Shown here: piece by piece, positions 8,194 to 16,560 of the stretch | Layout of the letters: every line of letters begins with the position of its first letter | How positions within the stretch are numbered: position 1 is the first letter of the stretch | Assembly (NCBI RefSeq): GCF_004365655.1 | Contig: NZ_SOEO01000001.1 | Location: 496,001 to 560,000 of the forward strand | Length of the DNA: 64,000 bases | Origin: Epilithonimonas xixisoli | GTDB lineage: Bacteria; Bacteroidota; Bacteroidia; Flavobacteriales; Weeksellaceae | Direction of reading: 5' to 3' | Position numbers and translations under genes: made by a program | Notes under the pieces: model-generated | Told to the model about the DNA's origin: nothing | Seen by the model: the letters and a program-made list of their open reading frames with translations, nothing else | The model's database searches: none

Positions 8194-8227
8194 TAGCAGG
8201 CTTGCCACCACTCAATAGCAGGCTTGC
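8194..8227 (+). repeat. Direct repeat of TAGCAGGCTTGC, 22 bases apart
   Basis: Two perfect 12-base copies start at 8194 and 8216, two helical turns apart, about 100 bases upstream of the promoter of the next gene. Such spacing suits paired binding of a regulator on one face of the DNA. No regulator is known. Confidence 0.5.
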
Positions 8228-8324
8228 TTTCTGTGGCTAGAATCTTTCATTTTTTTGTGAAGCTTATTTCAAGTTTGTAAAAAGCTAACTTTTTGGAAAT
8301 TAAAATTGAATGGAAGAAAGGTTT

Positions 8325-8356
8325 TTTGAATAATAGAAAACGAATCCTTATTTTTG
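8325..8356 (+). promoter_or_regulatory. Bacteroidota-type promoter TTTG-N20-TATTTTTG
   Basis: TTTG at 8325-8328 and TATTTTTG at 8349-8356 match the known Bacteroidota minus-33 and minus-7 boxes. Transcription would start near 8362, so the coding start must be at 8372 or 8420. Confidence 0.6.
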
Positions 8357-8419
8357 AAAAAAATAAAATCAATGTCCAGCTTCATAGACTTCGGAATTGC
8401 TCAAAAACAATATCACGGA

Positions 8420-9355
8420 ATGAACAGAATCACACAGCTTTTCAATATCAAATATCCAATCATCCAAGGCGGAATGATTTGGCATTCAGGTTGGAAGTTG
8501 GCTTCTGCGGTTTCTAACAATGGTGGATTAGGGTTGATTGGTTCCGCAAGTATGTATCCGGATATTCTCAGAGAAAATATTCAGAAGTGTAAGGCGGCGA
8601 CTGATAAACCTTTTGGGGTTAATATCGCTTTGCTTTATCCAAATATTGAGGAGATCATCAATATCATTCTGGAAGAGGATGTGAAGATTGTCTTCACATC
8701 AGCAGGAAATCCCAAAACCTACACCGAAACTTTGAAAAAAGAAGGCATTAAAGTAGCTCACGTGGTGGCGAGTTCCAAATTTGCTTTGAAGTGTCAGGAC
8801 GCAGATGTAGATGCAGTTGTAGCAGAAGGTTTCGAAGCAGGCGGGCATAATGGGAGAGAAGAAACCACAACACTTTGCCTAATTCCAAATGTCAAAAAAC
8901 ATATCGATATTCCACTCATCGCAGCTGGCGGAATTGGACTAGGAAGTCAGATGAAAGCAGCTATGATCCTTGGAGCAGACGGCGTTCAAATCGGTTCTCG
9001 TTTTGCAGCGACAGTTGAAGCCAGTTCACACGATAATTTCAAAAACAAAATCACAGAACTCAAGGAAGGCGACACGCAATTGACTTTGAAAGAATTGGCG
9101 CCCGTTCGATTAATTAAAAATAAATTCTACCACGATTTGGAAAGTCTTTACGAATCTGGCAGAAATGTTGAAGCGTTGAAAGAAACTTTGGGAAGAGCCC
9201 GCGCAAAACTCGGAATGTTTGAAGGTGATCTCACAGAGGGCGAATTGGAAATCGGACAAGTTTCTGCTTTGATTGATGAAATTCTTCCCGTTGAAAAAGT
9301 TTTTGAAAATTTAATTAAAGAATTCAACGAAGCGAAAGTAGATTTGAGTTTATAA
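8420..9355 (+). CDS. NAD(P)H-dependent flavin oxidoreductase, nitronate monooxygenase-like
   Basis: From the chosen start (MNRITQLFNIKYPIIQGGM) the protein has 311 residues, the usual size. It has the FMN-dependent TIM-barrel features of the 2-nitropropane dioxygenase family: YPIIQGGM at the N-terminus, NNGGLGLIG, a GFEAGGHNG motif and IPLIAAGGIGLG followed by GADGVQIGSRF for phosphate binding. The frame is open further upstream to 8354 (a TTG) and there is an ATG at 8372, but the conserved family start and the promoter position favour 8420 or 8372. The family oxidises nitronates; many members reduce other substrates. Confidence 0.85.
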   Translation: MNRITQLFNIKYPIIQGGMIWHSGWKLASAVSNNGGLGLIGSASMYPDILRENIQKCKAATDKPFGVNIALLYPNIEEIINIILEEDVKIVFTSAGNPKTYTETLKKEGIKVAHVVASSKFALKCQDADVDAVVAEGFEAGGHNGREETTTLCLIPNVKKHIDIPLIAAGGIGLGSQMKAAMILGADGVQIGSRFAATVEASSHDNFKNKITELKEGDTQLTLKELAPVRLIKNKFYHDLESLYESGRNVEALKETLGRARAKLGMFEGDLTEGELEIGQVSALIDEILPVEKVFENLIKEFNEAKVDLSL

Positions 9356-9428
9356 GAAACAAGATAAAAGGCAAAAGAATAAAATTTGAAAATCAGCCTG
9401 ACAAAGTCAAATTTCTCTTTTCTTTTTT

Positions 9429-9461
9429 CAATTATCAATTATCATTCATCAATTATCATTT
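9429..9461 (+). repeat. TTATCA / TTCATCA low-complexity leader
   Basis: A string of ATTATCA and ATTCATCA units runs up to the ATG at 9462. Very similar strings precede the starts at 50919 (plus strand) and 20627 (minus strand), and the CTATCAA array before 1717 is a related case. Confidence 0.6.
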
Positions 9462-9890
9462 ATGTTCTCCAAGCAAGAAGCGCAACAACTCAAGACAGAA
9501 TTCTGGACAGCTTTCGGAAAGGCTTTCCCGAGGAAATGGTTGTTGTATGATACCAAAATCAAGGATTTTTCTTTCAAGTTTTATGCGGACAACAAAAAAG
9601 CTGAGGTTTCTTTGGACATCGAGATGAAAGATGAACTGTTCCGAAATGCTTATTATGAGAAAATTTGGTCACTTGAATCAATTCTGGAAGATGAAATTGG
9701 AGCGTTTACAAAAGATGAGTTTTATGTTTTGGAAAACGGAAAAGTCATCAGTCGAATTTGGGTGGAGAAAACCGGAGTGAGTATCTATAACAAACAAACT
9801 TGGCCAGACATTTTTGAATTCTTTGTAGAAAAGATGAATGCCTTTGAGATGTTCTTTTATGAGTATGAAGATTTTATCAAAGATGTTTAG
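9462..9890 (+). CDS. DUF4268 domain protein
   Basis: A 142-residue soluble protein with the DUF4268 pattern: an N-terminal QLKTEFWTAFGKAFP helix, a WLLYDTKIKDFSFKFYADNKKAEVSLDIE strand pair and a long aromatic C-terminal part (WPDIFEFFVEKMNAFEMFF). DUF4268 is sometimes attached to nuclease-like proteins; here it stands alone. Function unknown. It sits between the flavin oxidoreductase and a 78-residue hypothetical gene, all on the plus strand with AT-rich leaders. Confidence 0.8.
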   Translation: MFSKQEAQQLKTEFWTAFGKAFPRKWLLYDTKIKDFSFKFYADNKKAEVSLDIEMKDELFRNAYYEKIWSLESILEDEIGAFTKDEFYVLENGKVISRIWVEKTGVSIYNKQTWPDIFEFFVEKMNAFEMFFYEYEDFIKDV

Positions 9891-9908
9891 TTAGCATTCA
9901 AGGAAATA

Positions 9909-9938
9909 CATTTTACTTTTTACAAAATACATTTTACA
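9909..9938 (+). repeat. CATTTTACTTTTTACA leader, copy 1
   Basis: This 30-base leader ends 3 bases before the ATG at 9942. It is identical at 28 of 30 positions to 30317-30346, which precedes the tyrosine phosphatase start. A shorter related piece (ATACATTTTACATAATACA) precedes 32351. Confidence 0.85.
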
Positions 9939-9941
9939 TTT

Positions 9942-10178
9942 ATGAAAAACATTACGATAAAAGCCAACGACTTCTTCGAATTATTAAAACTAAAAGGGGA
10001 ATCTATGTGGGATATTTTCGCCCAAATGATTGATGGTGAAGAGAAAGAAATAGGTTTTACAGATGAGCACGACCAATATATTTTCCATTACATTTTGCCA
10101 AAGACCTTAGAAAAATTACAAGAAGATAAAGAGCTTTTTGCCAAAGAATATGCGGAGAAATTATCAGGACTTAATTGA
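9942..10178 (+). CDS. Small hypothetical protein
   Basis: A 78-residue acidic protein without membrane segments or signal peptide; the sequence looks largely helical (DFFELLKLKGESMWDIFAQMIDGEE, PKTLEKLQEDKELFAKEYAEKL). I do not recognise a family. It ends tail to tail with pnuC, overlapping it by 15 bases. The clean ATG and the shared leader support it as a real gene. Confidence 0.65.
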   Translation: MKNITIKANDFFELLKLKGESMWDIFAQMIDGEEKEIGFTDEHDQYIFHYILPKTLEKLQEDKELFAKEYAEKLSGLN

Positions 10179-10826
10179 GTTTTTCTTCCATTCCAAGTAT
10201 CCGATAATCGCCATCGCTGTGAAAACAATATATTGAATAGAAGTAATAGCTAATCCCTTTTTATACATCATCGGAACGCAAATAATATCAGCAACAATCC
10301 AGAAAAGCCAATTCTCGATGTTTCGTTTTGCCATAAAATACATCCCAACCAAAAATAGGGAAGTGGTGATGATGTCTGTATAATTGGCCCAGTCGAGATG
10401 ATAAAGTCCCATTTCTACATTCTCCATAGAAAACTGATTATCGATGAAAGGTTTGTAGTAATAGATCAATCCTACCAAAAACAAACTTCCAAGGAACAAG
10501 ACTGTTCCAATTTTCCAATCACTCAAACTTGCTTTTTTGACTTCCACGTGGATGCTGTCTTCAGAACTTCTTGACCAAAGAATCCAACCGTAAACACTCA
10601 TCACTGTGTAGTAAACATTAATGAGCATATCACCCAAAAGACCGAAAACGTACATAATGTAAATGAACAAAACTGTGGAAATGATTCCCGTTGGGTAAAC
10701 CCAGATATTTTTTTTGATAGAAAAGAAAACGCTGAGTGTTCCAAAAATGACGGCAACCGCTTCACAAATAATTAGATAAGTCTCGTAAGATTGGTACTGA
10801 GCAGTGAGGGTTTCTAGGAAATTCAT
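10164..10826 (-). CDS. pnuC: Nicotinamide mononucleotide / riboside transporter PnuC
   Basis: A 220-residue membrane protein with the PnuC layout: about seven hydrophobic segments, IWVYPTGIISTVLFIYIMY, GDMLINVYYTVMSVYGWILW, and a terminal part NWLFWIVADIICVPMMYKKG. The family takes up an NAD precursor by facilitated diffusion, driven by intracellular phosphorylation. No NadR gene and no thiamine-riboswitch signature lies next to it, so vitamin specificity rests on family resemblance. The start codon lies only a few bases after the minus-7 box. Confidence 0.88.
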   Translation of the reverse strand: MNFLETLTAQYQSYETYLIICEAVAVIFGTLSVFFSIKKNIWVYPTGIISTVLFIYIMYVFGLLGDMLINVYYTVMSVYGWILWSRSSEDSIHVEVKKASLSDWKIGTVLFLGSLFLVGLIYYYKPFIDNQFSMENVEMGLYHLDWANYTDIITTSLFLVGMYFMAKRNIENWLFWIVADIICVPMMYKKGLAITSIQYIVFTAMAIIGYLEWKKNSIKS

Positions 10827-10831
10827 AGACT

Positions 10832-10863
10832 CAAAGATAATTATTAATGTTGTAAAAAGACAA
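10832..10863 (-). promoter_or_regulatory. pnuC promoter TTG-N21-TATCTTTG
   Basis: On the minus strand TTG (10863-10861) is followed after 21 bases by TATCTTTG (10839-10832). The pnuC ATG starts at 10826, five bases on, so the transcript would have almost no leader. Confidence 0.5.
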
Positions 10864-11006
10864 TGCTTATTGATAATTAATACAGATAGGTAAAATTAAT
10901 TAGTTAAAAAAAGTTAATGAAAGCAATTTTTTAATATTTTCGTAATTCAAAAATAAATATAGAAGAAAAAGCCCCCTTAAATTTTTGGGGATTAAAAAAT
11001 TGAATT

Positions 11007-12650
11007 ATGGCAAATATTTGGATTAAGAAGCCAATGGAAGCGTATGAAGCAGACATCAAAAAGAGTCAGCTAAAACGCGTATTGGGAAAATGGAGTTTAA
11101 CGGCTATTGGAATTGGTGCTATCATTGGAGGTGGCATTTTTGTTTTGACAGGTACAGGCGCATATTATAATGCTGGTCCTGCTTTGGCACTTTCCTTCGT
11201 AGTCGCTGGTATTGCCTGCGTTTTTGCAGCGCTTTGCTATGCGGAATTTGCATCCATACTTCCCGTAGAAGGTTCTGCGTATGCTTATGCTTATGGAACT
11301 GTTGGCGAGATTTTCGCTTGGATCATCGGTTGGGGATTGATTTTGGAATATGCGATGGGATCTATGACGGTCGCCGTTTCGTGGTCGGGATATTTCGGAA
11401 AATTGCTCAAGATGTTTGGTCTGCATTTGCCATATTGGATGACGACTGATCCGGGAACTGCAAACAAAGCTTTTGGTGAAGCTACTTCGCAGATTGCGAA
11501 AGGAGGCTTGCCATTAGAAAAACTGCAAGCTTTTCAAGAGACAATCAACAATTTCAATGCAGCTCCACAACTTTTAGATTTTAAATTGTTTCTGAATCTT
11601 CCTGCATTGGTGATCGTATTGTTTGTGATTTCAATCTTAGTTAGAGGAACCAAAGGCGCGGCAAAAGCAAATAATGCGATTGTAATCCTAAAAGTTTCAG
11701 CGATTCTTTTCGTAATTATTGCAGGTGTATTTTTCATCAATGTTGAAAATTGGACACCTTTTATTCCAGAAGCTACAACAATCATTGAAAATGGAAAATC
11801 CGAGCCAGCCTATGGTTATGGTGGGATTATTGCCGGAGCCGCCGCTATTTTCTTTGCTTACGTAGGTTTTGATGCTGTTTCTACTCAAGCGGGAGAAGCT
11901 ATTAATCCTAAGAAAGATGTTCCTTTTGCCATCATCACATCATTGGTGGTTTGTACGGTTTTATATATTTTGGTATCATTGGTTTTGACAGGAATGATGC
12001 ATTACACAGACTTCAACCCACTTGGTAAATATCCAGACGCTATCAAAGCGCCGGTAGCTTACGCCTTTGATATTGCAGGACAAGCTTGGGCAGGTTACAT
12101 CATTACAATTGCGGCTACAGTTGGTTTGATTTCAGTTTTGATGGTAATGATTATGGGACAATCCAGGATTTTCTTGGGAATGTCCAAAGACGGTTTGATT
12201 CCTCAGACTTTTGCAAAAGTAGATGCAGAATCTGGCGTTCCAAGAAAAAATCTTTACATTTTAGGAGCTGTCATCGCTATTGTAGCAGCATTTACACCAA
12301 TCAATGATTTGGCGCACATGACGAGTTTCGGGACATTGTTTGCCTTCACAATGGTTTGTGTTGCCGTTTGGATCCTAAGAAAAAAAGAACCGAATCTTCA
12401 AAGAAACTTCAGAGTTCCGGCTTTGCCAGTGATTGCAACTTTAGGGATTTTAATCAATGTTTATTTGATTTTCAACCTAAGTCCAGAAGCTCAGAAATAT
12501 TCTTTAATTTGGCTGGCTTTAGGATTTGTGATATATTTCCTTTACAGTAAGAAGAATTCAAAACTTCAAAACGGTGGATTTGGAGAGACTTTCAAAGCAG
12601 AGCAAAAACCTTTGGAAGACGTAGATATCAATATCGACAACAAAGATTAA
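11007..12650 (+). CDS. APC-family amino acid permease
   Basis: A 547-residue inner-membrane transporter with 12 or more hydrophobic segments. The first carries the APC signature IGIGAIIGGGIFVLTGTGAYYNAGPALALSF, followed by ALCYAEFASILPVEGSAYAYAYGTVGE, typical of the cationic amino acid (CAT) branch. The C-terminus is cytosolic and acidic. Likely a proton- or substrate-coupled uptake system for an amino acid; specificity cannot be read. It is divergent from pnuC across a 180-base gap and ends with its own terminator, so it is monocistronic. Confidence 0.88.
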   Translation: MANIWIKKPMEAYEADIKKSQLKRVLGKWSLTAIGIGAIIGGGIFVLTGTGAYYNAGPALALSFVVAGIACVFAALCYAEFASILPVEGSAYAYAYGTVGEIFAWIIGWGLILEYAMGSMTVAVSWSGYFGKLLKMFGLHLPYWMTTDPGTANKAFGEATSQIAKGGLPLEKLQAFQETINNFNAAPQLLDFKLFLNLPALVIVLFVISILVRGTKGAAKANNAIVILKVSAILFVIIAGVFFINVENWTPFIPEATTIIENGKSEPAYGYGGIIAGAAAIFFAYVGFDAVSTQAGEAINPKKDVPFAIITSLVVCTVLYILVSLVLTGMMHYTDFNPLGKYPDAIKAPVAYAFDIAGQAWAGYIITIAATVGLISVLMVMIMGQSRIFLGMSKDGLIPQTFAKVDAESGVPRKNLYILGAVIAIVAAFTPINDLAHMTSFGTLFAFTMVCVAVWILRKKEPNLQRNFRVPALPVIATLGILINVYLIFNLSPEAQKYSLIWLALGFVIYFLYSKKNSKLQNGGFGETFKAEQKPLEDVDINIDNKD

Positions 12651-12662
12651 TCTTATAAATAT

Positions 12663-12693
12663 AAATTCCGCTTTAACGAGCGGAATTTTTTTT
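12663..12693 (+). terminator. Terminator after the amino acid permease
   Basis: A 10-base stem AAATTCCGCT / AGCGGAATTT with a 6-base loop and a T-run lies 12 bases after the stop codon. Confidence 0.9.
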
Positions 12694-12736
12694 GAGCTAA
12701 TTGATTACATCGAACAGTTTTCCTTAATTTTATAAA

Positions 12737-13759
12737 ATGAAAAAACTAATCACTTTTACATTCGTAACTCTTTCCACGTTTTTACTATCTCAGAAATTCA
12801 AAATCGATACATTACTGACAGATAAAATCAGCATCCGGGCTATTCAACTCTGGGATGGAAAAGTTTGGTATGCAGGTACAGATTCCAAGTTTGGATATGT
12901 GGATTTGAAGAATGTCAATAATAAAAAGCAACTCCAATTTTCTCAAAAATCTCTTCAGTTTCGAACTTTAGCTCAGAATAAAAAATATTTTTATGCTATT
13001 AATATAGAAAGTCCGGCTTATTTTTTTCAGGTTGATAAAAAGACTTTAGACTTTAAAGTTGTATTTAATGATAATGATTCAACAGCTTTTTATGATGCTA
13101 TGAAATTTACGGATAATGATTTTGGCTTGGCATTTAGCGATCCGTCTGCAAATCAAAGATTAAATATTTCTCAAACCAGAAATGGCGGATCAAAATGGAT
13201 TCATTGCAATGACTGTAAAGATTTTCCTTATTTAGAAAAAGGAGAAGCGGCTTTTGCGGCAAGCAATACCAATATTGCAAGTTTTGGAAATGTTATTTGG
13301 ATTGCTACTGGCGGGATGAAATCTAGAATATATCGGATGAGATACAAAGATTGCAATTGGAAAGTATTCGAAACACCATTTGCTCAGGGAACTTCTTCTA
13401 AAGGAATTTATTCTATTGATTTTTATAGTGAGACTTCTGGAATAGCAGTCGGCGGAGATTACACCAAACAAGCTGATAACATCAACAATATCGCCACCAC
13501 AAACGACGGTGGACAAACCTGGCAAATCCAAGCCAGCGGACAAAATGCCGGTTATATGACTTGCGTCAAATTCCGTCCGAAAACTAGAGGAAAAGAAATC
13601 GTGGCAGTTGGTGATCAGCACATCAGTTTTTCTTCAGACTATGGTAAAAGTTGGACAAAAATTTCAGACGAGAAAAATCTCTACGCCTGCGAATGGGTAG
13701 ACAAAGACACTTTAATCTTAGCAGGAAAAGATAAAATCATAAGATTAACTTTTCAATAA
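12737..13759 (+). CDS. Exported BNR/WD40-like beta-propeller protein
   Basis: 340 residues with a signal peptide (residues 1 to about 18, ending in LLSQ). The mature part has BNR-type repeats with aspartate-box motifs, clearest in NDGGQTW and SSDYGKSW, and others such as RNGGSKW, so it folds as a beta-propeller related to sialidase-like and Ycf48-like proteins. There is no type IX sorting domain, so a periplasmic location is likely. Enzymatic activity is unproven. It follows the permease terminator and is probably a separate unit. Confidence 0.78.
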   Translation: MKKLITFTFVTLSTFLLSQKFKIDTLLTDKISIRAIQLWDGKVWYAGTDSKFGYVDLKNVNNKKQLQFSQKSLQFRTLAQNKKYFYAINIESPAYFFQVDKKTLDFKVVFNDNDSTAFYDAMKFTDNDFGLAFSDPSANQRLNISQTRNGGSKWIHCNDCKDFPYLEKGEAAFAASNTNIASFGNVIWIATGGMKSRIYRMRYKDCNWKVFETPFAQGTSSKGIYSIDFYSETSGIAVGGDYTKQADNINNIATTNDGGQTWQIQASGQNAGYMTCVKFRPKTRGKEIVAVGDQHISFSSDYGKSWTKISDEKNLYACEWVDKDTLILAGKDKIIRLTFQ

Positions 13760-13917
13760 TTCTTACAAATAATCTTTGCTGAGCGTCTTCGCGAACACTG
13801 AAAATATTTTCATTAAGCTCAAAGAAACCTTTGCGGACTTTGCGTTTAAATCAAACATTAAAATCAAAATCCTTATTTTTGTACCGAATTAATGAAATTG
13901 AAAAGAGAAATTTGAAG

Positions 13918-14571
13918 ATGAAGAACACGGTTATTTTTGATATGGACGGCGTGATTGTAGATACAGAACCACTTCACAAAAAAGCTTACTACCAACATTT
14001 CGCGGAATTGAATATCGAAGTTGACACAGAACTTTTCTCAAAATTCACAGGCAAATCTACCCGAAACGTCTATCAAATGGTCAAAGATATTTTCGGAATT
14101 GATAGTGAAGTTGAAGATTTAATTGCAAGAAAAAGAATTATTTTCTACGGTTTATTCGATTCAGATCCAGCTCTGAAATTGCTAGATGGCGTAGAAGTTT
14201 TGATTAATGAGCTTCACTCTGCCAATTTTCAATTAATTTTAGCATCTTCAGCAGCCAAATCTACAATTGACCGAGTTTTCAAACGTTTCAATTTATTTCC
14301 ATTTTTTACGCATCTCGTGAGTGGCGAAGATTTCCCGGAATCCAAACCACATCCGGCGATTTTCATAGAAGCCCAAAGACTTTCAGGAAATGACAAGTCC
14401 AAATGCATCGTCATAGAAGACAGCACCAACGGAATTTTGGCGGCGAATGGCGCAGACATATTTTGTGTTGGTTATAAAAGTGAAAACAGTAAAAATCAAA
14501 ACTACGAAACCGCAGATTTGGTCATTCATCATTTTGATGAGTTGAAAGTGGAAGAATTGGAATTGATTTAA
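13918..14571 (+). CDS. HAD-superfamily phosphatase, beta-phosphoglucomutase-like
   Basis: From the ATG at 13918 the protein has 217 residues and begins with HAD motif I, VIFDMDGVIVDTEPLHKKAY. Motif II is LILASSA; the motif III lysine is in ESKPHPAIF; motif IV is CIVIEDSTNGILAANGA. The cap domain is of the beta-phosphoglucomutase/GPH type. The frame is open upstream to a TTG at 13831, but that part is not conserved and overlaps a TATTTTTG minus-7 box at 13874-13881. It ends tail to tail with the DUF421 gene with a 4-base overlap. Substrate is a small phosphorylated sugar by family analogy. Confidence 0.86.
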   Translation: MKNTVIFDMDGVIVDTEPLHKKAYYQHFAELNIEVDTELFSKFTGKSTRNVYQMVKDIFGIDSEVEDLIARKRIIFYGLFDSDPALKLLDGVEVLINELHSANFQLILASSAAKSTIDRVFKRFNLFPFFTHLVSGEDFPESKPHPAIFIEAQRLSGNDKSKCIVIEDSTNGILAANGADIFCVGYKSENSKNQNYETADLVIHHFDELKVEELELI

Positions 14572-15272
14572 GAAATCCTCTTTTTGTTTGAAGATTCCAC
14601 CCATTCCTCTTTGCCACAAACCTTGCAAGTGCTTTTTTCGTGAGTCTCAAATTCTTTTGTATAACCGCAAAATGTGCAGGAATAATGAGCTTGTTGATGA
14701 AATGTTTTGACAGCTTTTTCTAATGAATTCGGCATTATTGGCAAACCATATTTGATGTCTTTGTCTTCATAATAAAATACGCTGATTTCACCCGAAATTT
14801 CCTCAATTGCTTTTTCGATTTGGCCAAGATGAGAAACACCTTTCAATCTCAATTCAGAGAAAAATTCATCCTCGCCAAGAGATTCTTTTTTGAAATCCTC
14901 AATGCAGAAAACACCTTGATCAATCAAACAAATTGGTTTTCCTTCAACCAGTTTTTCGAACTTTTTACTTTTGCTAATAATGTAAGTGATGATCGTGTAA
15001 AGACTGATGATCATTGTGAAAACCACCAAAGCCGGCATAATTCCAACATCTTTGTAAAACATCGGATCTCCCGCCGCAGAACCCAATCCGATAATTACCA
15101 CCAATTCAAAAACGGATAATTGCTTAACACCTCGTTTCCCCAAAAGCCGAAGTCCGAAAATGATAATAAAGAACATAATACTTGTTCTTAGAATCGTTTC
15201 TAATAGAAAACTCCATTCTTCAGAACCGAGTAGAATTTGTTTAAGGTCGAAAGAATCGCTGGTGAGGAACAT
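14568..15272 (-). CDS. DUF421 (YetF-type) membrane protein with C-terminal zinc ribbon
   Basis: A 234-residue protein. Three membrane helices (about 23-95) are followed by the DUF421 soluble domain (KFEKLVEGKPICLIDQG, FSELRLKGVSHLGQIEKAIEE). After it come about 45 residues with two CxxC pairs (CTFC and CKVC), forming a rubredoxin-like zinc ribbon that is not part of the basic YetF layout. YetF-type proteins are linked to spore and stress membranes in Bacillus, but their role in Bacteroidota is unknown. It is the last gene of the long minus-strand run, 81 bases after the ATP-grasp-like gene. Confidence 0.8.
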   Translation of the reverse strand: MFLTSDSFDLKQILLGSEEWSFLLETILRTSIMFFIIIFGLRLLGKRGVKQLSVFELVVIIGLGSAAGDPMFYKDVGIMPALVVFTMIISLYTIITYIISKSKKFEKLVEGKPICLIDQGVFCIEDFKKESLGEDEFFSELRLKGVSHLGQIEKAIEEISGEISVFYYEDKDIKYGLPIMPNSLEKAVKTFHQQAHYSCTFCGYTKEFETHEKSTCKVCGKEEWVESSNKKRIS

Positions 15273-15353
15273 AGTTTTTTTGAGAAGCTATGTCAAAAAA
15301 TACGCCAGAGGAAAATTAATATTTTGATTGTACCATTTGATACTTAAAAATAT

Positions 15354-16535
15354 TTACTCCCCAAAAAACGCCATAGAACTCCCGATCCAAATCGCATCTT
15401 TCTTATTGAAATCTACATTCACCATCGCTGCTTTCGTCATTCTCACAAGATTGACAAGAAGTTCTGGGTCTTCTTTCTTTGGATCCCAACCAAATAGCAA
15501 ACGGATTTCTGCTTTGGAAAATTCACCATTGATGTCTTCAAAAAGTGGAGCGTATGTGACTTTTCTTTGAAGGATGTAATTTTCCTTGTCATTAATTTGA
15601 TTAATGATTTCTTGAGTCGGATCCAGATTGACGCCACTTCCTGCAAACGAGAAAAGTGGTTTCAATACAAAATTTTCAAGCGTTTCAGTCTCAGGAAAAT
15701 CAGATAAGAAATAACTTTTCGGGACAAACGCGTGTTTCAACTTTGGAAGAATATATTTTGAAACTTTGAAAAACCAATTCGGATGCGTGACCCATTCAAC
15801 ATCCACATTTTCACGGAAATCAAATTCTGTTTTCAAGCCTTCGATCTTATCCAACTCATCAAAGATCACTCGATTGTAAATTCGGTTGATTGGAATTAAT
15901 TTTCCATCTTTCTCATAAAATAATTTTTTGCCTTCTTTTTTAACTTTTGTCAGACAAACCGTTTTGATTCCCAACAATTGCTCTGTCAATATAAAATCAA
16001 CCGCTGTTTTTTGCTTCTCAGGATAGATTTCCAGCAAGATGACATTCTCAGGATTCTCGTCTCCTACAATTACAGCTTTCAATTTTTCAACAAATTCTTC
16101 CTGTGAAAGTGACTTTTTCAAATCATTCAAAAAAGGATAAACTTCCGTGATCACTTCCTCAAATAATCTTTGAAAACCGAACAAACTTGGGAAAGCCTGC
16201 AACTCTATCAACTGCGGAATGATCTCGCCATTTTCATCCTGACAAATTCCGAAATCAATCGCCAAAAAATGAGGTTGCTTGGTGTCATTCGGAACGTTGC
16301 AATTGGCAGGAATCGCTTTGCTCAGTTCTTCATCAGACATATTTTTGATTTGCGAAATGATTGACTTCGAAGCGTCGTCCAGCTTGTTCCAAAAATCATT
16401 AGTAAGGAAAATCGGACTTTCAGAAAGGCGAAACGCGGCTTCGTGACCGCATTTCTCTATGATTAGCTCGTGTGTTTTCTTGTAAGTTTCTGCAGAAAAT
16501 TCTATGTTAAATTGGGTTCTGTATTTTGGAATCAT
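15354..16535 (-). CDS. ATP-grasp-like ligase (third of the cluster)
   Basis: A 393-residue soluble protein. The C-terminal half looks like an ATP-grasp fold: FVLKPLFSFAGSGVNL resembles the lysine and glycine-rich ATP loop, and YILQRKV fits the adenine-contact strand. The N-terminal half holds HFLAIDFGICQDENG and RIYNRVIFDEL. This arrangement recalls circularly permuted, glutathionylspermidine-synthase-like enzymes, which join a carboxylate to an amine using ATP. The assignment is weaker than for the two other ATP-grasp genes. It lies 25 bases downstream of the amidotransferase gene, the tightest spacing in the cluster, so the two are surely cotranscribed. Confidence 0.6.
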   Translation of the reverse strand: MIPKYRTQFNIEFSAETYKKTHELIIEKCGHEAAFRLSESPIFLTNDFWNKLDDASKSIISQIKNMSDEELSKAIPANCNVPNDTKQPHFLAIDFGICQDENGEIIPQLIELQAFPSLFGFQRLFEEVITEVYPFLNDLKKSLSQEEFVEKLKAVIVGDENPENVILLEIYPEKQKTAVDFILTEQLLGIKTVCLTKVKKEGKKLFYEKDGKLIPINRIYNRVIFDELDKIEGLKTEFDFRENVDVEWVTHPNWFFKVSKYILPKLKHAFVPKSYFLSDFPETETLENFVLKPLFSFAGSGVNLDPTQEIINQINDKENYILQRKVTYAPLFEDINGEFSKAEIRLLFGWDPKKEDPELLVNLVRMTKAAMVNVDFNKKDAIWIGSSMAFFGE

Positions 16536-16560
16536 AGTTTGTGTTTGGTGTTTTTTTTAA

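Noticed and set aside
10971-10990. CCCC / GGGG hairpin before the amino acid permease as riboswitch or terminator
   Set aside because: Only four G-C pairs with a 10-base AT loop; no riboswitch core is recognisable and no gene upstream needs a terminator.
10827-11006. Thiamine riboswitch upstream of pnuC
   Set aside because: No CTGAGA-type conserved core is seen, and the promoter leaves almost no leader.
13760-13860. CTTTGCGGACTTTGCGTT-type sequence before the HAD gene as a repeat element
   Set aside because: It looks like a decayed intergenic repeat, but no second copy is present in this window, so it was not listed.
13831-13917. TTG-initiated extension of the HAD phosphatase
   Set aside because: The extra 29 residues are not conserved and overlap a TATTTTTG promoter box; the HAD motif starts right after the ATG at 13918.
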